Source of the DNA: an uncultured Pseudomonadota bacterium
Lineage (GTDB): Bacteria; Pseudomonadota; Gammaproteobacteria; Steroidobacterales; Steroidobacteraceae
NCBI GenBank assembly: GCA_903910215.1
Contig: CAIVYV010000243.1
Coordinates: 1-5,592 of the forward strand
Direction of reading: 5' to 3'
Length of the DNA: 5,592 bases
How positions within the stretch are numbered: the first letter of the stretch is position 1; each line of letters opens with the position of its first letter. A program made the position numbers and the translations under genes. Below, in pieces: positions 1 through 5,586 of this stretch. The notes below the pieces were generated by a model. The model was not told the DNA's origin and ran no database searches. It saw only the letters and a program-made list of their open reading frames with translations.

Positions 1-1
1 C

Positions 2-328
2 ATCGCCATGGCTGGCTGGATGTTGATCCCCGATAAGCTCGATGAAGAAGAAGATAAGCCTGCGCGCTTTGGTGTGTTTCTTACTACGCTGATCGCGTTC
101 TTCATCGTCGAGATCGGTGACAAGACGCAGGTGGCCACGGTCTTCCTGGCGGCAAAATATGCTGATGTCATCGCGGTCGTGGCAGGTACCACGGTCGGTA
201 TGATGGTGGCCAACGTGCCGGCGGTGTTGCTCGGTGAGGTGGCCGCCAAGAAGTTGCCGATGCGCCTGGTACACAGCGTCGTTGCGATCGTTTTCCTCGT
301 GCTCGGACTGATCATCCTCTTCAATTGA
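2..328 (+). CDS. UPF0016/GDT1 (TMEM165-type) cation transporter, 3' part only
   Basis: This is the C-terminal part of a small inner-membrane protein of the UPF0016/GDT1 family, whose characterised members move Mn2+ or Ca2+ (for example the MneA-type Mn2+ exporters). Family members usually have about 190 residues, six membrane helices and two copies of an E-x-G-D-K-[TS] motif. Only the second copy is visible, as EIGDKT at residues 35-40 counted from the ATG at 8. It sits in the first of three hydrophobic segments (about 22-45, 52-76 and 87-105). An acidic cytosolic-looking stretch (DEEED) precedes them, matching the inter-repeat loop. The frame is open to the left edge, so the ATG at 8 is probably internal and the true start lies outside the window. 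The gene converges on the regulator gene and has no evident link to the bkd operon. Family assignment is firm; the transported ion is inferred. Confidence 0.88.
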   Translation: MAMAGWMLIPDKLDEEEDKPARFGVFLTTLIAFFIVEIGDKTQVATVFLAAKYADVIAVVAGTTVGMMVANVPAVLLGEVAAKKLPMRLVHSVVAIVFLVLGLIILFN

Positions 329-352
329 CGAGGCGCGTTGCTTGCGAGGTCT

Positions 353-371
353 GCTTGGGCTTAAACCAAGC
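353..371. terminator. Possible weak bidirectional hairpin between convergent genes
   Basis: GCTTGG (353-358) and CCAAGC (366-371) form a perfect 6-bp stem with a 7-nt loop, at the junction of two convergent genes. The right part covers the stop codon of the regulator gene (361-363 on the minus strand). There is no T-tract on either side, so it is not a standard intrinsic terminator. The position suits a shared 3' end, but the stem is short. Confidence 0.25.
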
Positions 372-828
372 CTAGTGGAAGCTCCGTCGTATTCTTGGTT
401 TCCTCGATCACGATGCGCGAGTCGATCGATTGCACGCCCGGAATCTGCGCGAGTTTGTTCTGCACGAAGCGGTTGTAGTCTTCGATGGTGCGGGTCGCCA
501 CCAGCAGGATGAAGTCGATATCACCCATCACGAGAAAGCATTGCAGCACCTCGGGAAAGCTCACGACTTTCTGCTTGAACTTGGGTAGTGATTGCCAGCC
601 ATGGCTCGCGAGCTTGACGTTCACGAACACCAGCACGTCTATGCCGAGTTTTTTGCGTGCGAGCAGGGCGACGCGCCGCTGAATGACGCCAGCTTCTTCC
701 AGTTGATTGATGCGACGCCAGCAGGGCGATTGCGATAGTCCCACCCGTTCGGCGAGCTCGGTGCTCGACAGATTGGCATCTTGCTGGAGTTCTTTGAGGA
801 TCGAGATATCCTGAGGATCGAGCTTCAT
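361..828 (-). CDS. Lrp/AsnC-family transcriptional regulator (BkdR-like)
   Basis: This 155-residue protein has the usual Lrp/AsnC length and layout. An N-terminal winged helix-turn-helix (about 1-60) opens with the typical MKLDPQDISILKELQQDA, and its recognition helix begins near LSQSPCWRR (31-39). A RAM/effector domain follows (about 66-145), with the conserved turn GDIDF (102-106), where family members bind amino acids and multimerise. The frame stays open upstream to 978, but the family starts at the Met-Lys-Leu-Asp used here. A longer form would add about 50 residues of non-family sequence and overlap bkdA1. A GGAG lies 12 nt upstream of this ATG on the minus strand, further than ideal. 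The gene is divergent from the bkd operon, as bkdR is from bkdA1 in Pseudomonas putida, where BkdR activates the operon. That role is inferred from position and family. General Lrp function is possible but less likely. Confidence 0.93.
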   Translation of the reverse strand: MKLDPQDISILKELQQDANLSSTELAERVGLSQSPCWRRINQLEEAGVIQRRVALLARKKLGIDVLVFVNVKLASHGWQSLPKFKQKVVSFPEVLQCFLVMGDIDFILLVATRTIEDYNRFVQNKLAQIPGVQSIDSRIVIEETKNTTELPLGLV

Positions 829-831
829 GGC

Positions 832-869
832 TAGGTTATTCTCCAAATTAGGGTATAGAGAATAACTTA
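832..869. promoter_or_regulatory. Inverted repeat in divergent spacer, probable Lrp-type operator overlapping promoters
   Basis: GTTATTCTC (835-843) and GAGAATAAC (858-866) are perfect 9-bp inverted copies. Extending to TAGGTTATTCTC (832-843) and GAGAATAACTTA (858-869) gives 11 of 12 complementary positions. The arm centres are 23 bp apart, about two helical turns. The left arm and its continuation (832-846) match the E. coli Lrp consensus YAGHAWATTWTDCTR at 10 of 15 positions by my count. The block is far more AT-rich than its surroundings. A shared TATA (854-857) could serve as the core of a -10 element in either direction: TATAGA on the plus strand and TATACC on the minus strand. No good -35 stands in front of either, as expected of an activator-dependent promoter. 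The left arm also reaches the GGAG upstream of the regulator gene, suggesting autoregulation. The repeat is seen directly; binding and promoter use are inferred. Confidence 0.55.
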
Positions 870-938
870 TTTTTGAAGGGGCGCTCTGGTGCGCTACCCA
901 GCCATCCCATCCGCCGGGAGCTGCCGTAGGCTCTTGGC

Positions 939-2168
939 ATGATCCAACCCAAGCTGCATGTCCCGGCGGTACCGGCACGCCCCGGCGAGGCGCCGGATTT
1001 TAGTTACGTTAACTTGGCGGCCGCAGGTGCGGTGCCGAGACCCGACCCGCGTGTGCCGGTGCGAGAAACGGTCGAGCTCGCCGAGTCCTTGATACGAGTG
1101 CTCGACGAGCACGGAAAGGCGTGTGGTCCGTGGGATCCGAAGCTCAGTACCGAGAGCTTGCAGACTGGGTTGCACCAGCTGCTGTTGACGCGCGTGTTCG
1201 ATGATCGAATGCAACGCACGCAGCGACAGGGACGCATCACTTTCTACGTACGTTCCTACGGTGAGGAAGCCGTCTCCGTGGCGGCCGCTGCCGCACTCGC
1301 AGATTCGGACATGTTGTTTCCCTCATATCGCAACCAGGGTCTCTTCATCGCCCGCGGTGTGAGCCTAGTGGAGCTGATGTGCCAGTTGCTCTCCAATACG
1401 CGCGACATGTGCAAGGGGAGGCAGTTGCCGGTGATGTATCACGCTGCGGAGCAGAACATCTTCAGCATCTCTGGCAATTTGGCCACGCAGTATCCGCAGG
1501 CTGTTGGTTGGGGCATGGCCGCTGCCATTAAAGGAGAGTCGCGGATTGCAGCTGCCTGGATCGGCGAGGGCAGCACGGCGGCGGCAGACTTCCATCACGC
1601 GCTGACCTTCGCCAAGGTTTATAAGGCGCCGGTCATTCTCAACGTCGTCAACAATCAGTGGGCCATCTCGACTTTCCAAGGATATGCCGGCGGTGAGCAG
1701 CGATCGTTCGCAGCGCGCGGACCCGGCGTTGGTATTGCGGGTCTGCGTGTCGATGGCAACGACTATCTCGCCGTGTATGCGGCGACCCGTTGGGCTGCCG
1801 AGCGCGCTCGCAGCGGTGAAGGGGCGACTCTGATCGAGCTCGTGACGTATCGCGCCGGCGCGCACTCAACCAGCGATGATCCCTCTCGTTATCGGCCTCG
1901 CGAGGAGTTCGCCGAGTGGCCTCTCGGTGATCCTGCAGAGCGCCTCAAGCAGCACTTGATCCAACTCGGCGTCTGGAGTGAAGCGCAGCACGATGCGCTA
2001 CTCGTCGAACTCGAGGAGCAGGTTGGTGCTGCATGGAAGCAGGCAATGGCCTACGGCACGCTCACTGAAGGTGAGAAGCTCGATCCGAAGCTCATGTTCT
2101 CGGATGTCTACAAGAACATGCCCGATCACTTGCGAGTGCAATGCGAGCACATGGAGAGTGAAGCATGA
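939..2168 (+). CDS. bkdA1: Branched-chain 2-oxo acid dehydrogenase, E1 alpha subunit
   Basis: This is the alpha chain of the thiamine-diphosphate-dependent decarboxylase (E1) of the cytosolic branched-chain 2-oxo acid dehydrogenase complex. It acts with the beta chain to decarboxylate the 2-oxo acids of valine, leucine and isoleucine and pass the acyl group to lipoyl-E2. At 409 residues it matches Pseudomonas BkdA1 (about 410) and shares the N-terminal pattern LHVP...DFSY (6-9, 20-23). The ThDP/Mg motif runs from GEG (209-211) to NN (238-239); Asp is replaced by Glu, a conservative change also known in other E1 alphas. The following NQWAIST (239-245) is typical. The loop HSTSDDPSRYR (309-319) is the counterpart of the loop phosphorylated in mitochondrial enzymes. 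The start agrees with the family. It has only a weak TAGG (927-930) 8 nt upstream, plus a GGGAG (916-920) that is too distant. The gene leads the operon, and its 3' end overlaps bkdA2 by 4 nt. Confidence 0.96.
   Translation: MIQPKLHVPAVPARPGEAPDFSYVNLAAAGAVPRPDPRVPVRETVELAESLIRVLDEHGKACGPWDPKLSTESLQTGLHQLLLTRVFDDRMQRTQRQGRITFYVRSYGEEAVSVAAAAALADSDMLFPSYRNQGLFIARGVSLVELMCQLLSNTRDMCKGRQLPVMYHAAEQNIFSISGNLATQYPQAVGWGMAAAIKGESRIAAAWIGEGSTAAADFHHALTFAKVYKAPVILNVVNNQWAISTFQGYAGGEQRSFAARGPGVGIAGLRVDGNDYLAVYAATRWAAERARSGEGATLIELVTYRAGAHSTSDDPSRYRPREEFAEWPLGDPAERLKQHLIQLGVWSEAQHDALLVELEEQVGAAWKQAMAYGTLTEGEKLDPKLMFSDVYKNMPDHLRVQCEHMESEA
2153..2158 (+). promoter_or_regulatory. Ribosome binding site for bkdA2 inside bkdA1
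   Basis: GGAGAG lies within the last codons of bkdA1, 6 nt before the ATG at 2165. It supports that start and the ATGA stop/start overlap, a layout typical of translational coupling between the two E1 subunits, which are needed in equal amounts. Confidence 0.75.
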
Positions 2169-3184
2169 CTGCCATGAACATGGTGCAGGCGCTCAATTCG
2201 GCGATGGATGTCATGCTCGAGCGAGACTCTTCGGTAGTCGTACTCGGGGAGGATGTCGGTTATTTCGGCGGTGTTTTCCGAGTGACCGACGGTCTGCAAA
2301 AGAAATTCGGCGCTCATCGCGTGCTCGATACACCGATTGCCGAAGGTGGCATCGTGGGCGCCGCTATTGGCATGGGCGTCAACGGCCTGCGACCGGTGGC
2401 CGAGATTCAGTTCGCAGACTATATCTACCCGGCCTACGACCAAATCGTCAGCGAGTTGGCGCGCCTGCGTTATCGAAGTGCGGCGGCCTTTACCGCGCCG
2501 CTGACGATCCGCACGCCCTGCGGGGGTGGGATCCGTGGCGGGCAAACCCATTCGCAAAGTCCCGAGGGCGTTTTTGCTCACGTCAGTGGCATCAAGACCG
2601 TCATGCCGTCGAACCCCTACGATGCAAAGGGTTTGTTGATCGCGGCGATCGAGGATGATGATCCGGTCATTTTCTTTGAACCCAAGCGGCTCTATAACGG
2701 GCCTTTCGATGGCGACCCCGAGAAGCCCGCGCAGGCGTGGGCGGGTCATCCGATGGCTGATGTTCCCGAGGGCTATTATCGAGTCGAGATCGGCAAAGCC
2801 GCGGTCACGCGCGCGGGCGGTACGGTCACGATGGTCGCATACGGGACCATGGTGCATGTTTGCATTGCAGCAGCCGAGGCCGAGGGCATCGATGCGGAAG
2901 TCATCGATGTGCGTAGCATGATGCCGCTCGACATTGACACCATCGCCCTGTCGGTGGAGAAGACCGGTCGTTGCTTGATCGCACATGAAGCCACTCGGTT
3001 CGCCGGCTTCGGTGCGGAGTTATCCGCATCGATTCAAGAGCGTTGCTTTTGGAGTCTTGAGGCGCCCATTGCTCGCGTGGCGGGTTGGGACACGCCATAT
3101 CCGCACGCCTTTGAGTGGCAGTACTTCCCTGGCAAGCAGCGTGTGCGGCGTAGCTTGCGTCAACTGATGCAGATCGAGGGCTGA
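2165..3184 (+). CDS. bkdA2: Branched-chain 2-oxo acid dehydrogenase, E1 beta subunit
   Basis: This is the beta chain of E1, which completes the ThDP sites of the alpha2beta2 heterotetramer. Its 339 residues equal the length I recall for Pseudomonas BkdA2. The N-terminal pyrimidine-binding domain (about 1-180) has the hallmarks LGEDVG (27-32), the catalytic-glutamate segment DTPIAEGGIVG (55-65, Glu60, which activates the ThDP aminopyrimidine in the family), and GGIRGGQTHSQSPE (121-134) with active-site His129. The C-terminal transketolase-like domain (about 200-330) carries the VIDVRSMMPLD (247-257) and LIAHEA (271-276) patterns. The ATG overlaps the bkdA1 stop as ATGA and has a strong ribosome binding site. 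bkdB starts 5 nt after the stop. Pyruvate-dehydrogenase E1 beta is the main alternative, but the partner E1 alpha is clearly of the branched-chain type. Confidence 0.96.
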   Translation: MTAMNMVQALNSAMDVMLERDSSVVVLGEDVGYFGGVFRVTDGLQKKFGAHRVLDTPIAEGGIVGAAIGMGVNGLRPVAEIQFADYIYPAYDQIVSELARLRYRSAAAFTAPLTIRTPCGGGIRGGQTHSQSPEGVFAHVSGIKTVMPSNPYDAKGLLIAAIEDDDPVIFFEPKRLYNGPFDGDPEKPAQAWAGHPMADVPEGYYRVEIGKAAVTRAGGTVTMVAYGTMVHVCIAAAEAEGIDAEVIDVRSMMPLDIDTIALSVEKTGRCLIAHEATRFAGFGAELSASIQERCFWSLEAPIARVAGWDTPYPHAFEWQYFPGKQRVRRSLRQLMQIEG

Positions 3185-3189
3185 TCATC

Positions 3190-4350
3190 ATGGCTCGATA
3201 CAGCATGCGGCTGCCCGATCTCGGTGAGGGTACCGTCTCAGCGGAAGTGATCGCGTGGCGAGTCACTGCGGGTGATCTCATCACCGAAGATGCGCCGCTC
3301 GTGGAGATGGCGACGGACAAGGCCGTTGTCGAAGTCCCATCGCCAGTGACCGGGCGAGTGGTCTCGGTGACGGGCAACCCGGGCGATAGCATCGCTGTTG
3401 GCGCTGAGCTCGCCGTGTTCGAGACCGAAGCGGCCGCTGTTGTGAGTGCGCCACCCCCGTCGGTTGCCCCTGTCGCTGCAGAATCGGCAGGCGGGTTCAT
3501 CGTGGGTGGAACGGTCCTTGGACGCGTTCGGGCATCGCCTGCGACGCGTCGTCGTGCCTTCGAGGCCGGTGTTGATCTCACGCAGATCCGTGGCAGCGGA
3601 CCCGGAGGGCGCATCCTGCGTCACGATCTGCTGCATCACGATCAGGTGGGTAAGCCGGTTGCCGAATACGAAGAGCTGCCGGTCATCGGTATTCGACGCA
3701 TGATTGCGCAGCGCATGAGCGAGGCCAAGCGACAGGCGCCGCATTTCGCTTACGTTGAAGAAGTCGACGTCACTGAGCTCGAATGGTTACGCCAACGCTT
3801 GAATGCCGAGCGTCGCGTCGAGTGGAGCTATCTGCCTTTCATCGCGCGAGCGCTCGTCAAAGTGTTGCAGCAGTTCCCGCAATGCAACGCGCACTACGAT
3901 GCTGAGCGTAACGTGCTCAAGCGCTTCCGGGCCGTGCATCTGGGAATCGCAACGCAAACGCCCGACGGACTCAAGGTGCCCGTCATTCGCGACGCGGGTC
4001 AGCATGACGTAGCAGCCCTGGCGGCTGGGATTCGGCGGGTGACCGAGGCTGCGCGCGAGGCTAGGGCGAGCCGAGCGGAACTCTCCGGCTCGACCATCAC
4101 CATCACGAGCTTGGGCAAGCTCGGCGGGATTGTCTCAACGCCGATCCTGAATCTGCCGGAGGTCGCCATCATAGGCGTCAACAAGGCCACGGAGCGGGTG
4201 GTCGTCCTCGACGGAAAGATCGCAATTCGTCGTATGATGAACCTGTCTTCCTCGTTCGATCATCGTTTTGTCGACGGTTACGATGCCGCCGCCATGATCC
4301 AAGCGCTGAAGACGCAGTTGGAATATCCGGAAACGATTCTTGCGGAGTGA
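3190..4350 (+). CDS. bkdB: Branched-chain 2-oxo acid dehydrogenase, E2 dihydrolipoyl acyltransferase
   Basis: This is the E2 core of the complex, which takes the acyl group from E1 onto its lipoyl arm and transfers it to CoA. It has one lipoyl domain (about 3-80) with Lys44 in TDKAVVEV (42-49) as the lipoylation site. A short Ala/Pro/Val-rich linker (about 81-110) follows, then a peripheral-subunit-binding domain (about 113-150: RASPATRRRA...GSGPGGRILRHDL). The catalytic acyltransferase domain (about 162-386) has the active-site motif DHRFVDG (357-363), with His358 and Asp362. At 386 residues it is shorter than the roughly 420 I recall for Pseudomonas BkdB; the second linker is only about 10 residues. 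The start has GAGGG (3176-3180) 9 nt upstream and begins directly with the lipoyl fold. All catalytic residues are intact, so it should be functional. An E3 partner for the binding domain is not encoded nearby. Confidence 0.95.
   Translation: MARYSMRLPDLGEGTVSAEVIAWRVTAGDLITEDAPLVEMATDKAVVEVPSPVTGRVVSVTGNPGDSIAVGAELAVFETEAAAVVSAPPPSVAPVAAESAGGFIVGGTVLGRVRASPATRRRAFEAGVDLTQIRGSGPGGRILRHDLLHHDQVGKPVAEYEELPVIGIRRMIAQRMSEAKRQAPHFAYVEEVDVTELEWLRQRLNAERRVEWSYLPFIARALVKVLQQFPQCNAHYDAERNVLKRFRAVHLGIATQTPDGLKVPVIRDAGQHDVAALAAGIRRVTEAAREARASRAELSGSTITITSLGKLGGIVSTPILNLPEVAIIGVNKATERVVVLDGKIAIRRMMNLSSSFDHRFVDGYDAAAMIQALKTQLEYPETILAE
4344..4347 (+). promoter_or_regulatory. Ribosome binding site that decides the ilvE start
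   Basis: GGAG lies in the last codons of bkdB. It is 6 nt from the ATG at 4354 but only 3 nt from the in-frame GTG at 4351, which directly abuts the bkdB stop. Spacing and codon type favour the ATG at 4354. Confidence 0.6.
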
Positions 4351-4353
4351 GTG

Positions 4354-5361
4354 ATGAGTGCGAGTCCCGTGAATGCGCCCTTCGGTAGTGTGCTGGCCGG
4401 TCAGATGGCAGTGGCGTGGTATCGTGAAGGACGCTGGTTGCCGACCGAAATCCGGCCTTTGGGACCACTCGAGATTCACCCGGCGGCGCATGTGCTGCAC
4501 TACGGCAGCGAGTGTTTCGAAGGCTTCAAAGCCTATCGGCATTCGGACGATTCGGTACACGTCTTTCGCATGGATCGACATCTCGCGCGTATGCAACAAA
4601 GCGCGCGTGCCCTGATTTTGCCGGAGCCTGACGCGGTGCAGCTCGCTGCGGCGGTGACGACGCTGATCGATCGAGTGCGTGCGGATGTGCCGGCAGCGCC
4701 CGCCGCGCTTTACTTGCGTCCGTTGCTGTTCGGAACGATGGCCAATATCGGTGCAGCAGCGCAACCATCGAACGAGGCCTGCCTCGTGGTGCTCGCGAGT
4801 CCGGTCGGTGATTACTTTGCCGGTGGCGCCAAGCCGCTGAAGATTCTGGTCGAGGAACACGCCCAGCGCTGCGCACCGCACTTGGGTGTGGTGAAGACGG
4901 GCGGCAATTATGCGGCGGCGATGGGCCCGACGCTCGCGGCGAAGAAGGCCTTCGGGGTCGATCAAGTGCTGTTCTGTCCGGGTGGCGAGGTGCAGGAGAC
5001 GGGTGCAGCCAATTTTCTGCTGATCAAGCCCGGTCATATCCTCACGCGTTCGCTCGACAGCACGTTTCTGCACGGCGTCACGCGAGACTCTGTTTTGTCT
5101 TTGGCACGTGATCTTGGCTATCGCATCGAAGAGCGCGTGTTTGGCGTTGCCGAGATGTTGGAGTGGGTACGCGATGGCGAGGCGGCGCTATCGGGCACTG
5201 CCGCCGTCCTCTCGGGCGTCGGTACGCTCGTTCGCGAGGGCACGGAGATCAAAGTCGGTACCGGCGCAATCGGTCCCGAGACAACCCGCTTGCGCGATGC
5301 GCTGATGGCGATCCAGCAGGGCCGGGCGCCTGATCGGCACGGTTGGCTTCAGCGAGTCTGA
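4354..5361 (+). CDS. ilvE: Branched-chain-amino-acid aminotransferase
   Basis: This is a PLP-dependent fold-type IV (class IV) aminotransferase that interconverts Leu, Ile and Val with their 2-oxo acids using glutamate/2-oxoglutarate. Residue numbers count from the ATG at 4354 (335 residues, within the family range). Motifs are YGSECFEGFKAY (50-61), YLRPLLFG (120-127), the PLP Schiff-base Lys181 in VVKTGGNYAAAM (179-190), and EVQETGAANFLL (212-223), corresponding to the E. coli IlvE stretch around its PLP-ring glutamate (here Glu215). Further downstream are GVTRDSVLSLA (241-251) and SGTAA (280-284). The ending GWLQRV resembles the E. coli GWLDQV end, from memory. The gene follows the bkdB stop by 3 nt, so it is surely cotranscribed and can supply the 2-oxo acid substrates of the dehydrogenase. 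An in-frame GTG at 4351 is an alternative start. D-amino-acid aminotransferase or aminodeoxychorismate lyase is less likely given the full set of BCAT motifs and the context. Confidence 0.95.
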   Translation: MSASPVNAPFGSVLAGQMAVAWYREGRWLPTEIRPLGPLEIHPAAHVLHYGSECFEGFKAYRHSDDSVHVFRMDRHLARMQQSARALILPEPDAVQLAAAVTTLIDRVRADVPAAPAALYLRPLLFGTMANIGAAAQPSNEACLVVLASPVGDYFAGGAKPLKILVEEHAQRCAPHLGVVKTGGNYAAAMGPTLAAKKAFGVDQVLFCPGGEVQETGAANFLLIKPGHILTRSLDSTFLHGVTRDSVLSLARDLGYRIEERVFGVAEMLEWVRDGEAALSGTAAVLSGVGTLVREGTEIKVGTGAIGPETTRLRDALMAIQQGRAPDRHGWLQRV

Positions 5362-5442
5362 GAGCCGGCCCGTCAACTTGACAGGTTTCGGGTCGCCGCC
5401 CAAACTGCCGCCCCCTTGAGGGTCGGGCGCCTGCCCCGGCTC
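5362..5442 (+). other. Structured GC-rich spacer after ilvE with closing 7-bp inverted repeat
   Basis: GAGCCGG (5362-5368), immediately after the ilvE stop, is perfectly complementary to CCGGCTC (5436-5442). Between them are smaller hairpins: GTCAA/TTGAC around a single base (5372-5382), CCCG (5369-5372) with CGGG (5389-5392), and CCC-TTGA-GGG (5413-5422). Together they could fold into a branched RNA at the end of the operon transcript. No T-tract follows, so it is not a clear intrinsic terminator. The inverted repeats are visible; the fold and any role are inferred. Confidence 0.35.
5378..5406 (+). promoter_or_regulatory. Candidate sigma-70 promoter for the tRNA gene
   Basis: A perfect -35 hexamer TTGACA (5378-5383) is followed, after a 17-bp spacer, by CAAACT (5401-5406), which matches TATAAT at 3 of 6 positions. 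The next bases (5407-5415) are entirely G and C, as in the discriminators of stringently controlled stable-RNA promoters. Transcription would start near 5413, giving a leader of about 40 nt before the tRNA. The -10 is poor, so the call is tentative. Confidence 0.45.
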
Positions 5443-5451
5443 CGACGGATT

Positions 5452-5528
5452 GGAAAGGTAGCTCAGCTGGTTAGAGCACGGCACTCATAATGCCGGGGTC
5501 GAGGGTTCGAGTCCCTCCCTTTCCACCA
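5452..5528 (+). tRNA. tRNA-Met(CAT), elongator type
   Basis: All four stems pair perfectly: acceptor GGAAAGG/CCTTTCC (5452-5458 with 5518-5524), D stem GCTC/GAGC (5461-5464 with 5474-5477), anticodon stem CGGCA/TGCCG (5479-5483 with 5491-5495) and T stem GAGGG/CCCTC (5501-5505 with 5513-5517). The anticodon loop CTCATAA (5484-5490) gives anticodon CAT. The T loop is TTCGAGT, the discriminator base is A (5525), and CCA is encoded (5526-5528). The paired first acceptor bases rule against initiator tRNA-fMet, which has a mismatch there. The D-loop and GGGGTC variable region resemble E. coli elongator tRNA-Met. A lysidine-modified tRNA-Ile(CAT) also reads CTCATAA and cannot be fully excluded. Confidence 0.95.
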
Positions 5529-5544
5529 AATCCCCTTCCAAAGA

Positions 5545-5563
5545 AGTCCAGAATAGTCGGAAA
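5545..5563 (+). repeat. Short direct repeat downstream of the tRNA gene
   Basis: AGTCCAGAA (5545-5553) and AGTCGGAAA (5555-5563) share AGTC and two later A positions, and start exactly 10 bp apart, one helical turn. Tandem GTCC-like repeats just downstream of a tRNA 3' end resemble arm-type sites beside tRNA-targeting tyrosine integrase attachment sites. With only two imperfect copies, this is a weak signal and may be chance. Confidence 0.25.
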
Positions 5564-5572
5564 AGCCCTTTG

Positions 5573-5586
5573 AAAACAGCGTTTTT
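5573..5586 (+). terminator. Weak AT-rich hairpin with short T run after the tRNA
   Basis: AAAAC (5573-5577) and GTTTT (5581-5585) pair around a 3-nt loop, followed by one more T. It sits 44 nt after the tRNA CCA end, where a terminator is expected. The stem is only 5 bp and mostly A-T, so it would be a poor intrinsic terminator. Confidence 0.2.

Noticed and set aside
8..328. Treating the ATG at 8 as the true start of a 106-residue half-size transporter
   Set aside because: Half-size UPF0016 proteins do exist, but here the frame is open to the window edge and the acidic stretch after this ATG looks like the inter-repeat loop of a full-length protein. Partial coding is the simpler reading.
829..978. 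Upstream extension of the Lrp-type regulator by about 50 residues
   Set aside because: The extra residues do not resemble any Lrp/AsnC N-terminus, would cross the operator-like repeat, and would overlap bkdA1. The start at 828 gives the standard family length.
1565..1658. Asp to Glu change in the ThDP motif of E1 alpha (GEG in place of GDG) as a sign of an inactive enzyme
   Set aside because: GEG occurs in functional E1 alpha proteins, including, as I recall, the mammalian branched-chain enzyme. The NN end and surrounding residues are intact.
2126..2986. Open frame of 286 codons on the minus strand, antisense to bkdA2
   Set aside because: No family pattern, no sensible ribosome binding site, and the opposite strand encodes a full, conserved E1 beta.
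4135..5073. Long open frame of 312 codons on the minus strand, antisense to ilvE and the end of bkdB
   Set aside because: Its translation is rich in Arg and His with no recognisable domain, and it lies opposite genes with clear catalytic motifs. It is a by-product of GC-biased codon use.
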